The translations under genes were made by a program, and so were the position numbers. A stretch of 64,000 nt of DNA from Shinisaurus crocodilurus (taxonomy: Eukaryota; Chordata; Lepidosauria; Squamata; Shinisauridae). Below, piece by piece: positions 9,346 to 20,190 of the stretch (position 1 is its first letter; each line of letters opens with the position of its first letter). The stretch lies in NCBI GenBank assembly GCA_021292165.1, contig CM037879.1, positions 18,995,525-19,059,524 on the forward strand, written 5' to 3'. The notes below the pieces were generated by a model that saw only the letters and a program-made list of their open reading frames with translations, was not told where the DNA came from and made no database searches.

Positions 9346-9879
9346 CACAGACCCATATGTGGACATGGGTCTGTCCACTCCTACTCCAAAAAACTAACAC
9401 AGGAGTCCTTGACTGTTTTGGGCCTGGGGACACATGTGGAATTCTGAGCCGGTGTTATCGGTACCACCTCAAAATGGCTGCCACTGGGGGGGAATGAAAG
9501 TAAAAGCTCAGCAATGGGAGGGTAGCAGGGGAGGGAAGGAAAGAGACACCGATTGCGGAAGGAATGAAGAGATGGTGGGAGAAAGCATTACCTAAGTCAT
9601 GTGTACTCTGAAAGAGTAGCACACCATGACTCCCCAGTAGCACACCATGACTCCCCATCCACATTATTGGTGGATATCCTAGGCCTCCCCCTCTTTCCTT
9701 TGGTTGGTCAGAAACATGCAGAGCAGGCTTCCTGTCGGGCCAAGCTGCCCCTATGGCAGCAGTGGAATGGGTGCGAGTCTGAGCGACTCAGCAAAGGGAG
9801 CAAAGAAGAAGAAAAGAGCCATGTGGGTGTTGGAGAATCTCTCTGCAGATGCCTTGTCACCCATGAGTGATGCAGTGCA
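9346..9879. other. intronic sequence, possible hAT end at 9402
   Basis: Includes CAGGAGTCCTTGACTGTTTT followed by GGGCCTGGGGACACATGTG, like a hAT-type terminus, and an 18-bp tandem pair around 9617..9655 (AGTAGCACACCATGACTCCC). No gene recognised. Confidence 0.35.
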
Positions 9880-10535
9880 GATCCTTGCGGGTTGTTCAGT
9901 GAAGAGGAAGTGGGCAAGCAGCAGCATGCTTGGCTGCCCCCACAGCAACACACTGACCTGGTTTGCACATATTGCTAACCCATGGTTTATTTAACACATA
10001 GGTTGCTGAATTCTGGGTTGTCATGATGTGAGAACCCAGCCACACTAGCAAACCACGGTTTGTGAGCCATGAACATCCCAGAAAGAGAATCATGGTTTGT
10101 TGTCGGTTTGTGAACTCTGGGTTACTTAAACCAAGGATTGTTGTTACATGTGAACCCAGAATGATGCGTTGACAGAGGTGGTGGGCAAGAGTGGTAAAAA
10201 CAAAACAAAAAAAACCACCAGCCATTCTACATTATTTATTAACTGTATTTACATACCACTTTTCTGTAACCAACCAAGGTGGTTTACAAGAATTCAGACA
10301 ATAATAATAAACAAATACAAAGATAAAACATTAAAAACTACACGGCAGTACTATACCACTGCAAAGGCATTTGGGACACAGAGAGGGAGTGGGCAAAGGT
10401 GGAGGAAAATAAACAACCCAAGGATTGAGAAAACAAACCACAGTTTACTCAATCGTCTGCCAAACAAATCCTGGGTAGCGCAACAAACCATGGGTTAACC
10501 ATGGGTTAAATAAACCATGTGCGAACCAGGTCTCT
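9880..10535. mobile_element. TIR element with GGTTTGCAC ends (copy 1), interrupted by an L2 tail
   Basis: Ends resemble CCTGGTTTGCACATATTGCT (about 9957) and the complement ...ACCATGTGCGAACCAGG (about 10530). Many GGGTTG/CAACCC and CCATGGTTT motifs lie inside. The segment GTGGGCAAGCAGCAGCATGC (9910..9929) recurs at 13829..13848. It is probably two overlapping pieces of the same non-autonomous family. Confidence 0.5.
10226..10375 (-). mobile_element. L2-like LINE 3' tail
   Basis: The complement ends in AAATAATGTAGAATGG after a GTAAACCACCTTGGTTGG-like segment, the L2 3'-end signature (CCACCTTGG plus a short tail). Inserted into the TIR element. Confidence 0.5.
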
Positions 10536-12050
10536 GGCTCCAAACATCACAAGGAAGTGGGTTCTGACCCACAAAAGCTTATGATACAATATATTTGTTT
10601 GTCTTTCAGATGCCAGAAGACTCTTAGTTGTTCCTGCCGCAGACTAACATGACTACAGGTCTACAATTTACCACAGGGCTCCTTTCCCTGAGAGAAAATA
10701 AAATGAATGCTCAATGTAAGTATTTAAAAATATTCTAAAATACTATGATAAAAATTGAAAGCATCAAAACATTAATAGTGTATTTTTAAAAAATTAAAAA
10801 CCTTATTGGCAGTGAAATTACCTCTACGTCAATTTCTTGGAGCAAAGTAAAGCACACATATTGTTTTTATTGCTTATAATAATCTAGATTATTGTTTTAT
10901 TCAAAGATATTTGATTTTTCTTTCCATTTAAAAAATATATAAGGAGTTAAAAATATGTACAATGAAGGTAGCAATCTTTCTAAAGTTTCCTTTAAAGGTC
11001 GGCTGGGACAAACATCAAAGAGCGCTCATAATCTTTAAAATACTGTTGTCAAAACAAGAACCTGAAGTCTAGAAGTGTGAAAAGAACCTTGTGAAAGTCA
11101 AACCTTAAAAATTGTATATACTTCTTTTTAAATAATAAAAAAAAAACGTACAAAACAGGAGTGATACAGTGTTCTGACTCCTATGCGAGGCTGTTTCAAT
11201 TTGTTTAGAAAACATAACCTGAAGATTCCCTCCAATCGAGCGGAGGCGAAACCTTTTAGGTCATCAATTAGAAATAAAACATGATTGCAGCATCTGGCAT
11301 GACAACAACATATTGTGCTGTCATGCAGGAAGCCCATGTAAAATTTCACAGCTGGAGGGAAGGGGAGGAGCCAGGTGGCAAAGCAAATTTCATGCACACA
11401 TTTTTTCACCTCGGCATCTCTGGCGTACAATGCAGACGTTTTGGCACAGAGAGCGTCTTATCATCTAGATGGCTCGGAGGCACCTTGCAAAAGAGGCAAT
11501 TTAATAACAGTTTGGTGGGCTCAGTCCACCTCATGCTGCATATCTGACATGACAAAGCCACCACATAGCTTAACATTTTTGCCAAGGAGCAGTGAAGTGC
11601 ATTGACAGTGCTGTGGGGGAGAGGAGGCCTGGCAAGTGCGAAAGCTTCGGGTAGTTGTTTTAAGTAAAAACCAAGCAAATAATATCAACTCCTTACCTTT
11701 CACAATGATTGCTAACCAATTAAGTTGTGTCTTCTTTCTCAGAGTACCGTTTACATAACCATACTCATTCATTCTCTCCCAGGGTTGACATTCTACACCC
11801 AATTTCTACAGCAGCTATAATGCTGTCGGTAAGTGACTGGTGCTACACAAACATTAGCTCACAACCCAACATATGCAAACAAAAGAGGTTCACATATTCT
11901 AATGGAGCATGAGTGAATAAATCTAGGGTACTGATTTTTAACGACAAAAAACACAGAATAACGTCTTATGTTGTCTTTCTTTATCACCCCTCTTCCTTCC
12001 TTTTCCTCGTATGTTGATTCATACTGGGTTTTTAGCTCTGTTAAAACGAG
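10536..12050. other. intronic sequence, no repeat recognised
   Basis: AT-rich intron with scattered short open frames that do not resemble known proteins. Contains a GAAGTGGGTTCTGACCC-like piece near 10553 that may be an old LINE remnant. Nothing else supported. Confidence 0.45.
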
Positions 12051-13590
12051 TTAGAATCATAGAAGAATCATAGAAAAGTAGAGTTGGAAGGGGCCTACAA
12101 GGCCATCGAGTCCAACCCCCTGCTCAATGCAGGAATCTAGGTCAAAGCATCCCTGACAGATGGCTGTCCAGCTGCACCTTGAATGCCTCCAGAGTGGGAG
12201 AGCCCACAACCTCCCTAGGTAGTTGATTCCATTGTCTTATTGCTCTGACAGTCAGGAAATTTTTCCTGATGTTTAGGTGGAATCTAGGTTCCTGTAACTT
12301 GAGCCCATTATTCCGTGTCCTGCAAACTGGGATGATCGAGAAGAGATCTTTGCCCTCCTCTGTGTGACATCCCTTCAAATACTGGAAGAGTGCGATCATA
12401 TCTCCCCTCAGTCTCCTCTTCTGAAGGCTAAACATGCCCAGTTCTTTCAGTCTCTCCTCATAGGGCCTTGTTTCCAGTCCCTTTATCATCTTTGTTGCCC
12501 TCCTCTGAACCCTCTCCAGTTTGTCTACATCCTTCTGAAAGTGTGGTGCCCAGAACTGGACGCAGTACTCAAGATGAGGCCTAACCAGTGCCGAGTAAAG
12601 GGGAATTATCACTTCCCGCGATTTGGAAGCTATACTTCTATTAATACAGCCCAAAATTGCATTTGCCTTCTTTGCAGCCACATCGCATTGCTGGCTCATA
12701 TTCAGTTTGTGATCTACCACAATTCCAAGATCCTTCTCACTTGTAGTATTGTTGAGCCAAGTGTCCCCCATTCTGTAACTCTGCATTTGGTTTCCTCTCC
12801 CTAGGTGCAGCACTTGGCATTTATCCCTATTAAATTTCATTCTGTTGTTTTCGGCCCAGCGCTCCAGCCTATCGAGGTCACTTTGAATTTTGTTTCTGTC
12901 TTCCAGAGTATTAGCTGTTCCACCCAACTTTGTGTCATCTGCAAATTTGATAAGCATTCCCCGTACCTCCTGATCCAAGTCATTAATAAAAATGTTGAAG
13001 AGCACCGGGCCCAGGACCGAGCCCTGTGGTACCCCGCTCGTTACCTCTCCCCAGTTTGAGAAGGACCCATTGATAAGCACTCTTTGAGTCCGATTCTGTA
13101 GCCAATTGTGGATCCACCTGATAGTTGTTCCATCTAGCCCACTCTTAGCTAGCTTACTAATCAGGATATCATGAGGCACTTTGTCGAAAGCTTTGCTGAA
13201 GTCTAGATATATAATGTCCACAGCATTCCCACAGTCCACAAGGGAGGTTACCCGATCAAAAAATGAGATCAGATTAGTCTGACAGGATTTGTTCTTGACA
13301 AATCCATGCTGGCTTCTAGTAATCACTGCATTGTTTTCAAGGTGCTTGCAGACTGACTTCTTTATAATCTGCTCAAAAATCTTCCCGGGGATTGATGTCA
13401 GACTGACTGGCCTATAGTTCCCAGGTTCCTCCTTCTTGCCCTTTTTGAAGATGGGAACAACATTTGCCCTCCTCCAGTCGTCTGGCACTTCACCTGTCCT
13501 CCATGATTTCTCAAAGATAATAGACAGTGGTTCTGAGAGTTCTTCTGCCAGTTCCTTTATTACTCTAGGATGCAGCTCATCAGGCCTTTG
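12051..13590 (-). mobile_element. CR1 LINE, 5'-truncated, copy 1
   Basis: The minus-strand element ends in two copies of the CR1 tail octamer type (TTCTATGATTCT). Its short 3' UTR contains GAGCAGGGGGTTGGACTCGA and GGCCCCTTCCAACTCTAC. It encodes a C-terminal RT region. The 5' truncation point is near 13590, within or beside a TIR element. The 3' UTR is almost the same as the 3' part of the 5S-derived SINEs at 25293 and 48761, making this subfamily their likely mobilising partner. Confidence 0.9.
12142..13590 (-). pseudogene. CR1 ORF2 reverse transcriptase fragment, frame open
   Basis: An open frame of about 480 codons without stops. It starts at the RPDELHPRVIKELAEEL block and runs through RT motifs: FKKGKKEEPGNYRPVSLTS, YLDFSKAFDKVPHD (about residues 134-147), SGVPQGSVLGP (191-201), catalytic FADDTKLGG (222-230) and the C-terminal part (YCVQFWAPH, RRATKMIKGL, then QWNQLPREVVGSP). 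The end is the natural CR1 stop just before the 3' UTR. The apurinic-like endonuclease and ORF1 are missing, so it cannot move on its own. The intact frame implies a recent insertion. The initial Met given by the frame is not a biological start. Confidence 0.85.
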
Positions 13591-13930
13591 CATGATTAAA
13601 CAGTGCACAGTTTGTTAACCGTGGGTTGACTGGGAGAGCACAGAAGCACACGGGAGCGAACAAGTGTGCTGGCCCATGACCAATCACCTACGTCCACTAT
13701 GCGGAAGAACACACAAAGGGTTAAAACCCTGGGTTATTTCTCCCTCAACAACCTAGAGTTCTGGGTTTGGACATCACAGAGAACAACCCAGAAATGGAGT
13801 GTTCCTGGGTTGTTCAGCGAAGAAGAAGTGGGCAAGCAGCAGCATGCTTGGCCGCCCCCACATGCTCCAGAACAACCTATGGTTAACAAATCATGGGTTG
13901 TTTAATCGTGCAAACCAGATCATACTGTCC
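13585..13930. mobile_element. TIR element with GGTTTGCAC ends (copy 2)
   Basis: Left TTTGCATGATTAAACAG and right CTGTTTAATCGTGC-like/CAAACCAGAT ends are inverted. It contains many GGGTTGTT and AACAACCC motifs and shares GTGGGCAAGCAGCAGCATGC with the copy at 9880. CR1 copy 1 abuts its left end. Superfamily unknown; hAT is possible. Confidence 0.5.
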
Positions 13931-14589
13931 AGTGTCTTGGGGTTTTTTAGGTGACTACACTATGAAGATGATGATTCCATAGACACGTAGCCAAGAGGAA
14001 AAATAAATATCACCAATGCTGTACCTTTGGTGCTTGTGGGATTTGGCTGCATACGTGGATTCCGAGGGCACTTTCAGACTTGGGAAAACACAGGGCAGCG
14101 GCATGATGTAGCAAGACGAGAAAGTAATTTACATACAACTGTACAAATACACTTCAACTGTGCGAAGGGGGTACTGTCCATAATTCAACAGTACTGGTGG
14201 TGGTTGTTATCAAGGAGACTCCATACCTCGGATTTTGGGGAAAGGTAAATACATTCTATGTCAAGATTTTTCTAGTTATCAGGAATAACGGGATACAGGT
14301 GTATCACCATTTCTTTCTATTGTGGAACCTTAACAATTTTGTGAACGAATGAGTCAGCAAGGTCCAAACCTTCCCATGCATAAACTAAATTAGTTATATT
14401 AAATTATATTAAACATTTTTGAGTATTATGTACCTTACCAAGAGTGTCACTAATGAATGGAGAATAAGAAAGAACAAGCGGGACCTGCAACAAAATGCTG
14501 CAGTGTACCCTCCCTCCTTTTAGGAGGGTGCTCCTGTTCAGAGTCCCAGTCAGCCATTCCCTCCAAGCAGGGCAGGGCAGGGCATTCCT
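13931..14589. other. intronic sequence, nothing recognised
   Basis: Unique-looking intron; no gene or repeat that I can support. Confidence 0.45.
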
Positions 14590-14720
14590 GTTTTAATTGT
14601 GCTTTTATTGCTCTTAATATACCGGTTTTATGTGTTTTATTGCTGTACACCGCCTTGGGAGGGTTCTGCCCTGAAGGGTGTCCAAGTCATATTTTAAATT
14701 AATAAAATAAAATAATTCCA
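14590..14720 (+). mobile_element. L2-like LINE 3' end
   Basis: Contains TTGCTGTACACCGCCTTGGG, the L2-like 3'-end signature, and ends in AATAAAATAAAATAA tail repeats. Confidence 0.6.
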
Positions 14721-15943
14721 CCCCCACCCCATGTATCCCCCCCCAACAACCATCACACTACATTCCACGGCTATTTTGCATGGTGAGCCATCATTGTCTC
14801 GTTGGGAGACGAATACATTGGCTTCAAGATATTATCAGATGCTATAATCCAGGGGGTCTTAAAATTTGGCAGAACGTGGAGAAAGTGGACTGTCTCATAA
14901 CAGTAGAACCCAGGGTCACCCACTAATGAAACTGACTGATTTAGGACACACAAAAGGGTTGCCGGCCAGATGGGCGATTAATAAATGTAAATAAATAAAT
15001 AAATAAAATAAATAAAAGAAAGCCATTCATCATGAAACAGGTAATTAATACGTTGGGTCACAAGCCCTGCCCTGCCACAGGCCAGCATTCTTCTCACCCT
15101 TTGCATATCAGTGGTGGACTTTTTTCTGTAATAAATATACTCACCCTTTCTTCACAGGTTTCTTTCCCACCCCCTTATGCTATTTAAGGCTATTTATGAT
15201 AGGGGGAAATGCCCACAGAAAAAAGTGGGTGGGGTGGGGGGATCTCAGTTCCTCCCTCTTCTCCCCCTCTTACAATTGTTGAACATAGATCAAATCTTTG
15301 CAATCAGATATGCAAGTATCTTTCCTGGATTCTGCTCTTTTAAACAAACACTGTGGACATAGTTACCCTACAAAGTGAAAACACTCGCCAGGCAACATCA
15401 ACTGAAATAGCTTCTCCATTCTAAGCCAACAAGAACAGTTGTGTATTTAAATATTATGAGCCTTCCAGATCCTAGCTGAATGGGCATGATTTTACAAATA
15501 ACCATATAAACAAACATATGACAACCACAAGCTATTAGGCTAGGATTAGCTCAACCTCAGTCTTCCCATAAATAAGCACATTCCGTATTTTGCTGTTGTT
15601 GTTGTTGTTGTTCAAGCTTTGGTATTTTCTCTGAGTTGAAATACGCAAGTACAAAACATATGTTGAATGGCTGCAGCTTATGTTTCCTTTGCTTTAAAAA
15701 CCAAGCTTGGCATTTTTAAAAGGTGTTATTAAAAGAATTCTTAATTAAAGTTATAAACACACACACGTACTTTGAGAGGAAAACAGAGCAGTTGGCATCC
15801 TTGTAAGTAAAAGATTTAAGCATATCATCTAATATGGTATGAAGATTTTTGAGCCTGCATCTTGGGTTAAAGATTAATTCCCTTCATAAGAATCTACACG
15901 AAGTTCCCAACATGCCATCCCCCTCTATCAACATTTCATCACA
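14721..15943. other. intronic sequence with (AAAT)n
   Basis: An (AAAT)n run at about 14985..15016 follows GGGCGATTAATAAATGT, probably the tail of an old L2 or SINE. A (GTT)n run lies at 15593..15613. The rest is not recognised. Confidence 0.45.
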
Positions 15944-16055
15944 CTAGCCAGAAGCAGCTGAAATCCCCTGCCCACCTACCCACAATCAACTTGCCAGATG
16001 CAGCATTGCCATTTTCTACTTGAAAACATTTCAGTTCAATCCAATCTTGGTGCTA
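15944..16055 (-). repeat. unidentified interspersed repeat, copy X1
   Basis: Its complement matches 16410..16520 (shared CAAGTAGAAAATG, GCATCT-GCAAGTTGA and GGATTTCA blocks). The two copies are inverted relative to each other and about 450 bp apart. The family is not recognised. Confidence 0.6.
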
Positions 16056-16409
16056 AGTTTTCTGGAATGAATGAAGTAGGAATTCATCTCTGGGTACTTT
16101 GAAATGCAACAATTACAGTTCAGTGTTATTTTACACTGCTGAATAGAATAGCCATGTTCTAAAAGAAGCTGACTTCTGCCAGATCATATGAATGAACTAG
16201 TAAGTATATCCATTGATGGACCAGAACTACGGAATGCATGAGAAGCAACGCAAAAACGAACGTACGGCATTTGATAAGTGAACAGACTTGTGTGCAATAT
16301 TACAATGAGAAGACAAGAAAGCTGTAAATGTAGCTTATTACATCTCAAAAAAATGGTCATGATTGTGGGGCGGGGGAATTAGTATCACAGAATCATAGAG
16401 CTGGAGGGG

Positions 16410-16560
16410 CCAAGATCGGATTGAACTGAATTTTTTTCAAGTAGAAAATGACAACGTTGCATCTAGCAAGTTGACTGCAGGTGGGTGGGCTGAGGATTTC
16501 AACCACCTTTGGCTGGGGATTACAGAGCCCTTTGCTAGAATTCAGGGGAGTGTAGGGAAT
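16410..16560 (+). repeat. unidentified interspersed repeat, copy X2
   Basis: Lies between CR1 pieces that join normally (…GAGCTGGAGGGGCC | CTTGGGAGTCTAGTCC). It shares about 110 bp with X1 at 15944..16055. Confidence 0.6.
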
Positions 16561-16720
16561 CCCTTGGGAGTCTAGTCCAACCCCACTGCTCAGTGCAGGA
16601 AATCCAGAGCAAGAGCACCCCCTCCCATCCAGCCTCTGCTTGAAGATCTCCAGAGAAGGAAAGCCCCCCCCTCTAAGTAATTTGTTCCATTGTTGAACCA
16701 CTCTTATCATCAAAAAAATT

Positions 16721-16774
16721 CATAGAATCATAGAAAAGTAGAGTTGGAAGGGGCCTATAAGGCCATCGAGTCCA
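16721..16774 (-). mobile_element. extremely truncated CR1 (54 bp)
   Basis: The complement reads TCGATGGCCTTATAGGCCCC, then TTCCAACTCTACTTTTCTAT and the GATTCTATGAAT tail. It has the 3' end of the young CR1 subfamily only, inserted into the older CR1. Confidence 0.75.
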
Positions 16775-17095
16775 CTAGTTTCTTCTAGTGTTTAACCAAA
16801 ATCTGTGCTCTTGTAACTTACCGGTAAGCCCATTCAATCTAGTCCTGCCCACTGGGGAAGCACAGAACAAATCTGCCCTCTTCTATTCGTCAGACCTTCA
16901 GGTATTTGAAGAGTGCAGCCATGTCCTCCTTTAGTCTTATCTTCTTGAGGCTAAACATATCCCATTCCTTCAACCTTTCTTCATAGGGTTTGCTTTCCAT
17001 ACCCCCAGACCATCTTTGTTGCCCTCCTCTGAACCTGTTCCAATTTGCCTAGGTCATTCTTAAAGTGCAATGCCCCAAACTGGACACAGTACATA

Positions 17096-19061
17096 CAGCC
17101 TGCTTACTTCCTCTCATATAACTGATTAGCTGCCACTCATTCCTATGTGGTAAAATAAAGACGTGTAATTGGGAGGAAAAGAGCATGAATGCCAGAGGAA
17201 TACTGAAGAGGGAATAAAAGATGGGGTGGGGGGCAATATCAGAGTAGTGTTGCCAGAGGAGGGGAAAAAGACTGCCAGGGGAATAGTTTCGGGGTGGGTG
17301 GGTAGGAGAGCTGGTGGGATGAAGTAGAAATAAAATGAGGATGAAGCCCTCACTTCACCCCTGCCTCTCTTCCCACCTGTAAAATTTCAGGGGTCTTTTG
17401 CTAGTCCACAATAATATTTACTCAGTGATCGATTGTTCAGGTTTCTTGTGCCTCAGGAGATTTCAATCCTGTTGACCTGAACTTCACCTTCTTAGTAAAG
17501 GATACAGTAAAGAATACAGTAGTCTTTGTATTAAGAATTTGCTCTCAGTAGGACAGGATTTGTGACACAAATTCAATTCCTCCCATACATCTTCTTGGTG
17601 GGGTTCAAATGAGACTTATTTTAAGCAGCTGCTCAACAGCTGTAACTCATCTAGAACTCTTATTCTGCGAAAGTTGTCAGGTTTTTGTTTTGAAAAGATT
17701 AGAGTTTGGATTACTTCTGACACTATAAAACCGATAACCTACAACACGGCTGTGATTTATACAAACAAAATGGACAGTCAGTTTTCTGTTAAATGTAAGA
17801 AGGAGTTCTAAAAATGAATAAAATGAGTATGATGAATAAAATGCAAAAATACTTTAATAAATGAGAAAAGCTATTGTGTAGCTTTACAGAAACACCACCC
17901 ATTATTCTACAAAAGTAGACAACTTACTTAAAAGCAATGCTGCATCACTCAAACATGTATTTTTAATTAACTTGACTTGACAATGAAGCATTTTCAATTG
18001 AAACCTATACGTTCTAAATAGGGTGATATGCAACAGCTATTTTAAAAGCTGAGTTCTAATGTGGAAACTTCCAATTTAGCAAAGTCTCCATTACTTGTGC
18101 CAATTGAAATATTGCCTCTCCTTGTTCAATGGCAATCCTAAGCACACTTACCGGTATTTGTCAGTCTCTTAAATCACTACCATTTTTACTTAGAATTTGC
18201 AACTGCAATATTTTTCATGCTTGATTCATAATGAACAGTTAATTTTAGGACTCATTTTTCCTGATGGTATTAGCGTTATAGAAAACACCATTCATCTTTC
18301 TGCAGAAAGCTGGTCACTACTAGTTCAATTTATAGACTGATTTCATGTCTAATTTGCAGGCATGAAACCATACTGCAGACTTAGATATATTAATATTCTA
18401 CTTGTCATAAGTCTAGTTCTCTAGCATCCTTGTAGCATAAAATCTAAATCAAAACACTATATGCATTTATAGTAGTTGCTCAAGGCTTTTGCAAGATATT
18501 ATACATGAAGAAGCTTGTAAAAGTAATAAAGCACTTCAGGACATTTTAAACAAAGGATATTGTGCCACATATCATTAAAGCAGAAGCATGTGAAAATTAT
18601 GTGTGTAACAAAATCATAATTAAATCCATGCTGCTTGCTATTTATTTTAGGGGTCAAGTTCAACCTTTTAGAATTACCCCTGGACTTGTTCCAGTATCTC
18701 TTAAGGCAAGCCTAACAATCTTCCTTTCTTTACACAAGCTACTTTTTTCACCAAGCTGATTTCCTTGTTTGGAGCAGCACCTTCATCTGGTTGGTTCATC
18801 GGGTTGTGCTCTACTATCCATTAATCCTACTTCAGATATAGTAAGATTTAAATGCTCTCTCGCTCTCCCACACACACCCCTGTGAAATACACAACAGCAC
18901 AAATTTCACAGGCATTGTCATTTACAAAGGTTAGCATTAGCCACAGAACTCCTACAGAAAATTATTATGATAGAGGGCAATGAAGTAGGAATTTGTGAAA
19001 TTCGCCACAAATTTTAAATTTGTTCAAATATTTCCATTTCATTCTACTGAAAACCTGGCTC
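17096..19061. other. repeat-poor AT-rich intron
   Basis: About 2 kb without a recognisable transposon, unusual in this window. No SRBD1 exon is expected here. It could hold conserved non-coding DNA; I cannot test that. Confidence 0.4.
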
Positions 19062-19727
19062 GTTTGTTTGTTTGTTTACAGTATTTGTATACCACTCCAT
19101 ATCTAAGCCAGAGTGTCGTAGTGGTGAGAGTGTTGGACTGGGACTCGATCCGGGTTCTACTCCCCACTCGGCCATAAAACTCACTGGGTGACTTTGGGCC
19201 AGTCACTGACTCTCAGCCTAACCTACCTCACAGGGTTGTTGTGAAGATATGGAGAGGAGGAGGAGGAAGACTATGTAAACCGCCTTGGGTTCCTTGCAGG
19301 AAAAAACAGGTGGGGTATGTAAATATAATGAATAAATAAATAAATAAATAAGCAGATCTCGGGAGTAGTGAAAAATAAAAGGATAAAAACAGATAAAAGA
19401 AACAAAAACAATACACTGAAAACTAAGTAACATTACAATGGTGGTTGGAGAGCAGAGGAGGCTTCCCGGAACAAGGAGGTCTTCAGGAGGCGCCAAAAGC
19501 AGCACAATGTCGGATCCTGCCTGACCTCCAGAGGCAGGGAGTTCCACAGGAAGGGAGCCGCCACACTGAAGGCTCTTCTCCTGGTGGATTCCAGTCGGGC
19601 CAAAGGTCCATGAGGAACCACCAGGAGCATGCCATCTGATGACCTCAGCGACTGGGCAGGCTGGTATGGGAGGAGGTGCTCTCTCAGGTAACCTGGTCCC
19701 AAGTTGTTTTGGGCTTTGTACACACGT
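19062..19727 (-). pseudogene. L2-like LINE 3' fragment, split by a SINE
   Basis: The minus strand encodes NNLGPGYLREHLLPYQPA, then RRRAFSVAAPFLWNSLPLEV and LLKTSLFREA (19433..19723), the L2 ORF2 C-terminus, then 3' UTR to the TAAACAAACAAACA tail at 19062. The SINE at 19107..19351 interrupts the UTR: the host reads ...CACTCCATATCTAAGC | AGATCTCGGG across it. Truncated near 19727; the RT domain is missing. Confidence 0.75.
19107..19351 (+). mobile_element. MIR-type SINE (tRNA head, CORE, L2-like tail)
   Basis: Full-length: tRNA-like head (GTAGTGGTGAGAGTG A box, GGGTTCTACTCCCC B box), CORE (CTCACTGGGTGACTTTGGGC ... CTCACAGGGTTGTTGTGA), L2-like end (CCGCCTTGGGTTCCTTGCAG) and an (AAAT)n tail. SINEs of this build are copied by L2-type machinery. 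Inserted in the L2 at 19062..19727. Confidence 0.9.
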
Positions 19728-19962
19728 TTGCGTGAATGAGAATAAGACTGGAGCCACCAGTGCTGGCATAGGAAGTATCCATGAGGTCTGGGCTATCTAT
19801 GTGATCAAAACATCAGTATGTTCCTGATACAGTGTAGGATTCAACCACAGATGAGGACATTGCAGCAGCAATCACACCACAAAGGCAAGATATTGTAATT
19901 GCTATTTTTAGGATTCTCTGTTTTATGTCATAAAACATAAATGACATAATGACATATGTCAT

Positions 19963-20040
19963 TATGTAAGCCGCCTTGGGTTCCTTGCAGGAAAAAAGGC
20001 GGGGTATAAATATAACAAATAAATAAATAAATAAATAAAT
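19963..20040 (+). mobile_element. MIR-type SINE, 3' half only
   Basis: ATGTAAGCCGCCTTGGGTTC through GGCGGGGTATAAATATAA and an (AAAT)n tail. A 24-bp perfect palindrome (centre ACAT|ATGT, about 19946..19969) sits at its left boundary. Confidence 0.8.
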
Positions 20041-20190
20041 ATGGGGAAACCACCAACCCGCAACCCCCCTTCTCAGCTGCACAACCCCACTCCAACCCCG
20101 TGCACAGCAATCAGCCTTTAAAAAAAAAAAAAAGCTTCCACTGGTGCGAACAGATTTTTTTTTTTTTTTTAAGCCTAGTTGCTGTATGGG

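Larger units (their letters stand above)
16386..17095 (-). mobile_element. old CR1 LINE fragment with two insertions
   Basis: CR1 3' end in complement (tail TTCTATGATTCTGTG, then GGTTGGACTAGACTC), continuing through decayed coding sequence (QWNKLLRGGGFPSLE-like around 16660..16710; VGRT and FKYLKVX-like traces to 17095). It is interrupted at 16410..16560 by repeat X2 and at 16721..16774 by a second, much younger CR1 tail. Confidence 0.75.

Noticed and set aside
12364..13059. Plus-strand frames opposite the CR1
   Set aside because: Antisense shadows of the CR1 reverse transcriptase.
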